Source of the DNA: Schistosoma mansoni
Taxonomy: Eukaryota > Platyhelminthes > Trematoda > Strigeidida > Schistosomatidae
Assembly: GCF_000237925.1 (NCBI RefSeq)
Contig: NW_017386035.1
Coordinates: 744,001 to 808,000, forward strand
DNA: 64,000 nucleotides
Direction: 5' to 3'
Under the pieces are notes generated by a model. That model had not been told where the DNA came from. It was given only the letters and a program-made list of their open reading frames with translations, and searched no databases. The translations under genes were made by a program, and so were the position numbers. Position 1 is the stretch's first letter, and each line of letters opens with the position of its first letter. Positions 59,001 through 64,000 of this stretch are shown here, one piece after another.

Positions 59001-61972
59001 CTGGCAGGGAGATATAGTAAACTGAAGAGACCAGTCAAGGACAAAGAAGGGAACACAATCGTAGAGGTTCAAGAACAGAGGAAAAGATGGGCAGAATACT
59101 TTGAGGAACTGCTAAATAGGCCAGCTCCATTGAATCCACCGGACATCAAAGCAGCACACACTGACCTTCTTATATATGTCACTCGACCAACGACCGAAGA
59201 AATCAAGATGGCCATCAGACAAATCAAGAGTGGGAAGGCAGCAGGACCTGACAATATACTAGCTGAAGCACTGAAGTCAGACATTGAAGTAACAGCAAAC
59301 ATGCTTCACCTTCTATTCAAGAAGATTTGAGAGGAAGAACAAGTGCCACTGACAGACTCGAAGGAAGGATACCTCATCAAGATACTAAAGAAAGGAGGTC
59401 TGAGCAAATGTGAGAATTACAGAGGCATTACACCGTTGTCAGTACAAGGAAACGTTTTCAAAAGAGTGTTGCTGAACCGGATGAAAGACGCAGCATATGC
59501 TGGATTTCGAGATTAACATGCCGGATTCCGTAAGGATCGGTCGTGCACAGACCAAATTACGACACTACGGATCATCGTGGAACAATCAACTGAGTCGAAT
59601 TGGTCACTATACATCGACTTCATTGACTATGAGAATGCGTTTGACAGTGTGGACAGGAGAACATTATAAAGACTTCTTCGACATTATGGAGTTCCTGAGA
59701 AGATCGTCAACGTTATCCGGCACTCATACGATGGACTACAGTGCAAAGTCGTGCATGGAGGACAGCTGACAGATGCATTTCCAGTAAGGACCGGAGTCAG
59801 ATGAGGCTGTCTACTCTCCCCCTCCATCTTTCTTCTGGTGATTGACTGGATTATGAAGACCTCGACATCTGAGGGGAAGCACAGAATACAATGGACATCT
59901 CAGAATCGATTAAACGATTTGGACTTCGCAGATGACCTAGCCCTCCTATTCCATACACACGAACAAATACAGATGAAGACATCTAATGTAGCAGTAGCCT
60001 CTGCATCAATAGGCCTCAACATACACAAAGGAAAAAGCAACATCCTCAAATACAAAACGGAGAACACCAACCCAATCACACTTGATGGAGAAACTCCGAA
60101 AGAGATGGAAACTTTCACGTACCTGAGGAGCGTCATCGATGAACAAGCAGGATCCGATGCAGACGTATAGGCACGGGTTGACAAAGCAAAGTCAGCACTT
60201 CTACGATTGAGGAACAGGTGAAACTCAAAACAACTGTCAACTAATTTCAAAGTCACAATTTACAATACGAACGTCAAGACAGTCAGTTTTACTGTACGGA
60301 GGTGAAACGTGGAGAACTACTACAACCATCATCAAGAAAGTACACGTATTTATAAACAGTTGTCCACGCAAAACACTCAACATTCACTGGCCGGATACCA
60401 TCAGCAACAGCGTTTTATGGGAGAGTACAAACCAGATTCCAGCTGAGGAGGAAATTAGGGAAAGACGTTGGAAGTGGATAGGACATAAATTACGGAAATT
60501 GAACTGCATGAGGAGGCAAGCCCTAACTTGGAATCCGGAAGGGAGGCGGAAAAGAGGAAGGCCAAAGAACACATTACGCCGGGAAATAGAAGCAGATATA
60601 AAAAGGATGAATAACAACTGGGAAGATTTGCCCAGGGCAGAGTTGGATGGAGAATGCTGGTTGGCAGCCCATGCTCCTCCACGAGAGGTAACACAAGTAA
60701 GTATAAATGGTAAGTCGCTCTTTATCAAATTGAGTTGGCATATTGGCTTCGCTTTGCTTCACTTTTCCACTTTTTATCCTTAATGTCTGTCTGAATCAAC
60801 GAATGCTTGAAATAAATTTATTCATTTCAATCCGTATTTGGTGTCTTATTACACCGTCGCCACTCCACCTCCGCTGACTCCTTTCAACTGTATATCAAGA
60901 AAATGTAACACGATTTTGAGTTAATTAGTCTAGTGCCCACATCCCAATTCGATCAGTAGGATCCAATTAAACATGATAGAGGTTGCTTATCGGTCTATAA
61001 TTAACATAAGCATCCTAGTTCTACAGTTCAAATATGATTCAAACAGCAGGGTGATAATAATAACTGTTAGTGAAAGTGAATGAAGTAAATTCGAACCCCA
61101 CAGAGACCGATTTTCTCAAAACAACAAATACATCTTGCTTGTAAGATCTGATTAACATGAAGCTTAAGTCCAAGGCTCTCCGCTGAATCTTCGCAATTAT
61201 TTAACATCACAACGGTGCATAAAATGACAAGTCACTCAATCTAGTGGCTACATTGCAACCTGATTGATAAAATGTAATCATACTTAAGGACTAGACAATA
61301 TAACATAGGTAACTACCCAATGTTTAGTTAGGTTAAACATTTCTATTGTGAAGAGGGAAGATTCTAAACTCAAAGAATACGATTTACTTGTGAGTAGTAA
61401 TCATGACAGTTAAGTGAAGGGTGGTGTCGCCACGTCGACAAGTACGTTATCTATCAGTCCACTACATAAGATTCCCACTGTAAGATGATTGTCATTTGAT
61501 TATTTCGATTCTTTACAGTTCCACTAACTGAAGTGATATAAGCACATTATGTATCGATCAGTAATGATAAAGTGAGTATAGTATACACTAACCAATAACC
61601 ATTTTATCCAAATACAAAAAAAATTATTAGCACCGAAAATAACATAGACGTAATATCATTTTAATCTTTGTCAGACAATTAGTTGTATGCATATACAATC
61701 TTAGATAAAAAGAAAATCATACTAATTATACCTGTTTTATTGATACATTCCGGTTCTGACCCAACTCCTTGAATAAGGGCTAATGTACTTGGAACTAAAT
61801 CACTAAATGCTTCACCGAAATGTAACGCACCTACATACAATTGAGGCATTCCATTCAAATAGGTAATAAATGTAACTGATGATGTACAATCAACAATTGA
61901 AGCAAACAAAGCTAAGACAAATAATCCAATACTATAGTAGCCAGGTTTTAATATTGATACGTAAGCTACCGA
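50363..61972 (-). CDS. SLC52A: Riboflavin transporter, SLC52 family (last four exons)
   Basis: This multi-pass plasma-membrane carrier imports vitamin B2. Exons read from the minus strand are 61972-61732, 57098-56811, 52635-52118 and 50572-50363. All are GT-AG with matching phases, giving 418 residues to TAA. Diagnostic stretches are [40 protein letters not shown] and [12 protein letters not shown], then [20 protein letters not shown] with [17 protein letters not shown], and [20 protein letters not shown]. These correspond to the SNVTF, GxLPSVQxYSC and GAAVQLGSLLGA signatures of animal RFVTs. Hydrophobic spans alternate as expected for the C-terminal seven to eight helices. A long hydrophilic loop (about 56900-56811 and 52340-52270) separates the halves. 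The N-terminal helices lie beyond the right edge or the gap. The large introns hold a PLE remnant, a SINE and an RTE copy. Confidence 0.9.
50573..52117. other. Last intron of the riboflavin transporter gene
   Basis: AT-rich intron; no repeat shared elsewhere in the window is recognised. Confidence 0.4.
54403..54660 (+). repeat. LTR-like dispersed repeat, copy 3
   Basis: It begins TGTTATGTCCCGATGAGAAT and shares with copy 1 the GGATCCATTTATG, TAAGCTTTATTTTGACCTAT and CACAGCCACTTTTGGC words. The 3' third (TATA box and polyadenylation signal region) is missing because a Penelope-like remnant starts at about 54665. Confidence 0.55.
54665..55590 (+). pseudogene. Penelope-like element: RT end and GIY-YIG endonuclease
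   Basis: Broken frames read [20 protein letters not shown], then [16 protein letters not shown] (the PLE catalytic YVDD), a LSFLDVLV-like stretch and a linker. A GIY-YIG-type region reads [33 protein letters not shown]. This order, RT followed by GIY-YIG, is characteristic of Penelope-like elements. Multiple stops make it inactive. It lies in an intron of the riboflavin transporter on the opposite strand. Confidence 0.8.
56045..56514 (+). mobile_element. SINE composite with 12-bp target duplication
   Basis: AATCAGGATAAT at 56032-56043 and again at 56515-56526 flanks the segment. Inside are an inverted repeat (arms about 56042-56066 and 56119-56143, AATCTCCACAAAACCCCTTC), a first copy of the 42-bp SINE tail (56073-56114), about 160 bp of unassigned sequence, and a tRNA-like SINE body (about 56276-56400) with box B GGTTCGAAACTC at 56379-56390. 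A hammerhead motif follows, then a second identical SINE tail (56476-56517). It lies in an intron of the riboflavin transporter gene. Confidence 0.7.
56413..56458 (+). ncRNA. Type I hammerhead ribozyme in SINE
   Basis: Stem I pairs GCACTG (56413-56418) with CAGTGT (56453-56458). The first core strand is CTGAGGA (56419-56425). Stem II pairs GTCC (56426-56429) with GGAC (56437-56440) around a 7-nt loop. GAA of the second core strand starts at 56441. Stem III is a minimal A-CGG/CCG-U hairpin, followed by the GTC cleavage triplet (C at 56452). The only core deviation is G for U at position 7, the most tolerant core position. A very short stem III is known from schistosome Sm-alpha ribozymes. Confidence 0.72.
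57510..60720 (+). pseudogene. RTE-like non-LTR element, nearly full length
   Basis: The 5' UTR block (57525-57650) also occurs at 11320-11450. The endonuclease is open at 57781-58269 ([52 protein letters not shown]). A one-base deletion near 58258 shifts the frame, and it continues at 58323-59330 ([32 protein letters not shown]). A TGA at 59328 and shifts around 59500-59820 break the central RT. The catalytic DFADDLALL is at about 59925-59950, and the C-terminal tail runs to 60690 ([22 protein letters not shown]). It lies in an intron of the riboflavin transporter on the opposite strand. Confidence 0.9.
60785..60895 (+). repeat. LTR-like 3' end fragment
   Basis: AATGCTTGAAATAAATTTAT, then ATTTGGTGTCTTATTACACC, resembles the polyadenylation end of the LTR-like repeat at 46120-46170 (GCTTGAAATAAATGATTCGC, TTGGTGTTCTGG). 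Only about 110 bp are recognisable. Confidence 0.3.
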
Positions 61973-63430
61973 CTAAAAATAAGAAAAAAAAGATGACAAT
62001 AAAAGTAGTATAATGATGAAATGAAGATATACAGACTGAGAGAATCGATATTAAGTATTACATATATAAAACAACGATTCAACTACTGTTGTGAACAAAC
62101 ATTCTAATTATTCAGTTTCAACAAGTGAGTTGAGATTTAAAACTATATGTGCAGACAAGTACAGCTCATTACGGAACAATAAATAAATTCCTATATTCTA
62201 ACGATCACTACATAACAGTGATTATATTATTATCTTTGAGTAATTGAATTTACTGAATGCCTGATTATAACTGATCTGTTCTTTTACTATTTAGCATCCC
62301 TTAAAGAATATACATCACTCAATTCCACCCAAATCAAAGCAAGAACCAAAGGGGGCAATATATTTTTCAATAAACTCAAACAACAAAAACATTAGAGCTT
62401 ATGTATATAATTTCTACAAAAATATTCTAGCATTTTCTCGATTCATTCACTGACACTGATTAATTGAAAAATACATTAGTTAGTGTATATTGGTATGATT
62501 CTGACCATAATATTAAATAGTTAGGACTTTATTCAGCAAACAATAATGGTACAAGTTGATGTAAATCTTAAATACTATAGTAGAGCTTGAATCTTTAATC
62601 TAATGAATTAAAATCGATCATCTAAACCGATAATCTAAAATCACAATTAAATCAAGGCACAGTTACAAAGTTAATCCAAGAGATAATTAAATATCTAAAA
62701 ATTTCGACGAGCAATTTGTGATTTTTCTTATGGGTCACATAGATGAATTTGTATCAAATTGTGCTATTGTATATTTTTTAAACATGATTTTAATATGATA
62801 TCGAAAGCTGTAAAAGTGGTAACACAGTATTTTATTTTCTGTTTTAGAAATGACTGTAAGTTCAACTCTCTTATTCTAATTACTCAAATATTGATTAGAA
62901 GCACGATTACTTTGGTCAGTGAAGAAGCGAAAACAATATGCAATAAGTGACAATGGAAACCTAATGACCATATTAAGATAACGTTATCATTAAATATATT
63001 GATTTACAAAATATGAATTTAGAAGCTTGTAAAGTAAAAATAGATATCCTAAAGTTCAGGAACTGTCATAAATTGTTCGTTAAGGATAAAGTAACAAACC
63101 ATGTAAAAATATTACAAATATCCATTTAAAGACTTTCAAACAATTCAGAATTAAATATCAATCTAAGGAATGAAACATTAACTGAACTATGAACTTACAC
63201 CATTCACTCGAAAGAATATGTGCATAGAAAAATTAGCTAATTTTCAGCTAAAATAATTATGATGCAGTTGAAACTATTCGATATATTAGAGAATTAACGA
63301 CAAACTAATTCCTATCAAATTATTTCGAAACTGATAGGGTAATTTTTAGGTATCAATGCCAAAGTTGAACTTGATAGTTATAAATAAATTGAGTATCGGG
63401 TAGAAAGTTAATAATAATTTTTTTAATAGT
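61973..63430. other. Intron or upstream sequence of the riboflavin transporter
   Basis: An acceptor-side polypyrimidine stretch on the minus strand precedes 61972. Further upstream the sequence is AT-rich and no exon for the N-terminal helices is found before the gap. Confidence 0.4.
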
Positions 63431-63437
63431 AGAGATC

Positions 63438-63659
63438 ATGAGTCAATTCAAGCTAGACCACCATGGAAAACCTGGAAGCACTGAACGGCCGTTTCGCTCT
63501 ATTGTGGGACTCCTCAGCGGTGCTCATCCACGATCCCGCCTCGCGAGTTTCGAACCCAGGACCTACTAGTCTCGCACGCGAGCGCCTAACCTCTAAACCA
63601 CTGAGCCGGCATCCAACGGTGTTAATGTCTAACTTCAACCAATCCATGAAATTGAGCGA
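63438..63659 (-). repeat. SINE copy, second hammerhead-bearing, truncated by gap
   Basis: The reverse complement matches the SINE at 56290-56500: GTTAGACATTAACACCGTTG, GCTCGCGTGCGAGACTAG, TCCTGGGTTCGAAACTCGCG, then CTGAGGAGTCCC, GCGAAACGGCCGTTCAGTGC and TTTTCCATGGTGGTCTAG. The hammerhead (about 63478-63526) keeps the G7 variant, but stem II is weakened (GAGC for GGAC) and the cleavage triplet is GTT. The box-A side is better preserved here than at 56 kb. The head lies in the N gap. Confidence 0.8.
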
Positions 63660-63859
63660 NNNNNNNNNNNNNNNNNNNNNNNNNNNNNNNNNNNNNNNNN
63701 NNNNNNNNNNNNNNNNNNNNNNNNNNNNNNNNNNNNNNNNNNNNNNNNNNNNNNNNNNNNNNNNNNNNNNNNNNNNNNNNNNNNNNNNNNNNNNNNNNNN
63801 NNNNNNNNNNNNNNNNNNNNNNNNNNNNNNNNNNNNNNNNNNNNNNNNNNNNNNNNNNN
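63660..63859. other. Assembly gap (200 N)
   Basis: Exactly 200 N, a conventional placeholder length, directly abuts a SINE. The true distance is unknown. The flanking 63860-64000 is AT-rich with no recognisable feature. Confidence 0.98.
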
Positions 63860-64000
63860 GAGAAATTATTGAAAAGAATATTCTTCGTTCATATAATTGT
63901 GAATTAAATTAACATAAATTTAAAGAGTACAAAGGTAAAAATGCTGAATATTCGTACCACAATCAGAATCGCAGTAAGTTTGAACACTTCAAAGTCATGT

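Noticed and set aside
63538-63560. Functional tRNA gene (minus strand)
   Set aside because: Same SINE box B; matches the copy at 56 kb along its length.

Overview
This is eukaryotic, AT-rich, repeat-laden nuclear DNA from a flatworm, most probably a blood fluke (Schistosoma; species not decidable by eye). The evidence is spliced orthologues of animal genes, 5'-end introns of only 29-40 bp, tRNA-derived SINEs carrying hammerhead ribozymes of the schistosome Sm-alpha type, and CR1-like, RTE-like, Penelope-like and Gypsy retroelements with schistosome-style coding sequence. A 200-N assembly gap lies near the right edge.

Three conserved host genes are recognised. (1) A cytoplasmic dynein light intermediate chain gene runs on the minus strand from its ATG at 4273 to beyond the left edge. 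(2) SNF8/VPS22, an ESCRT-II subunit, is complete on the plus strand (37570-44555, three exons, 248 aa). (3) An SLC52-type riboflavin transporter lies on the minus strand (50363-61972, the last four exons), with its N-terminus beyond the right edge. A fourth gene, a DUF4806-domain protein at 18233-19471 (plus), has five exons that join into an open 337-codon frame through introns of 36, 32, 128 and 29 bp. A partial, stop-containing copy lies at 34130-34475 (minus).

Layout. 1-1.1 kb: repeats and an LTR-like sequence. 1.6-4.3 kb: dynein LIC. 4.67-8.95 kb: a full-length CR1-clade LINE with one intact ORF (PHD finger, RRM-like region, endonuclease, reverse transcriptase), inserted in an older repeat. 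9.6-15.8 kb: a graveyard of two Gypsy elements and RTE-like fragments. 17.2-20.3 kb: an LTR-like sequence, the DUF4806 gene and its 31-bp tandem repeats. 20.6-30.3 kb: a short repeat family, a decayed Gypsy element and a decayed non-LTR element. 30.3-34.5 kb: the second DUF4806 module, split by a CR1 insertion. 35.2-47.5 kb: SNF8 with RT-element fragments around and inside it. 48.7-63.7 kb: the riboflavin transporter with an RTE copy, a Penelope-like remnant and SINEs in its introns and flanks.

The host genes form no operon-like unit. What links the window is repeat dynamics. Two unrelated RT families show segments that look identical by eye, with sharply bounded edges and diverged flanks (444 bp in three copies, 569 bp in two). 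This suggests ectopic gene conversion or assembly homogenisation. Several nested insertions are clean enough to infer the pre-insertion site from a related copy.
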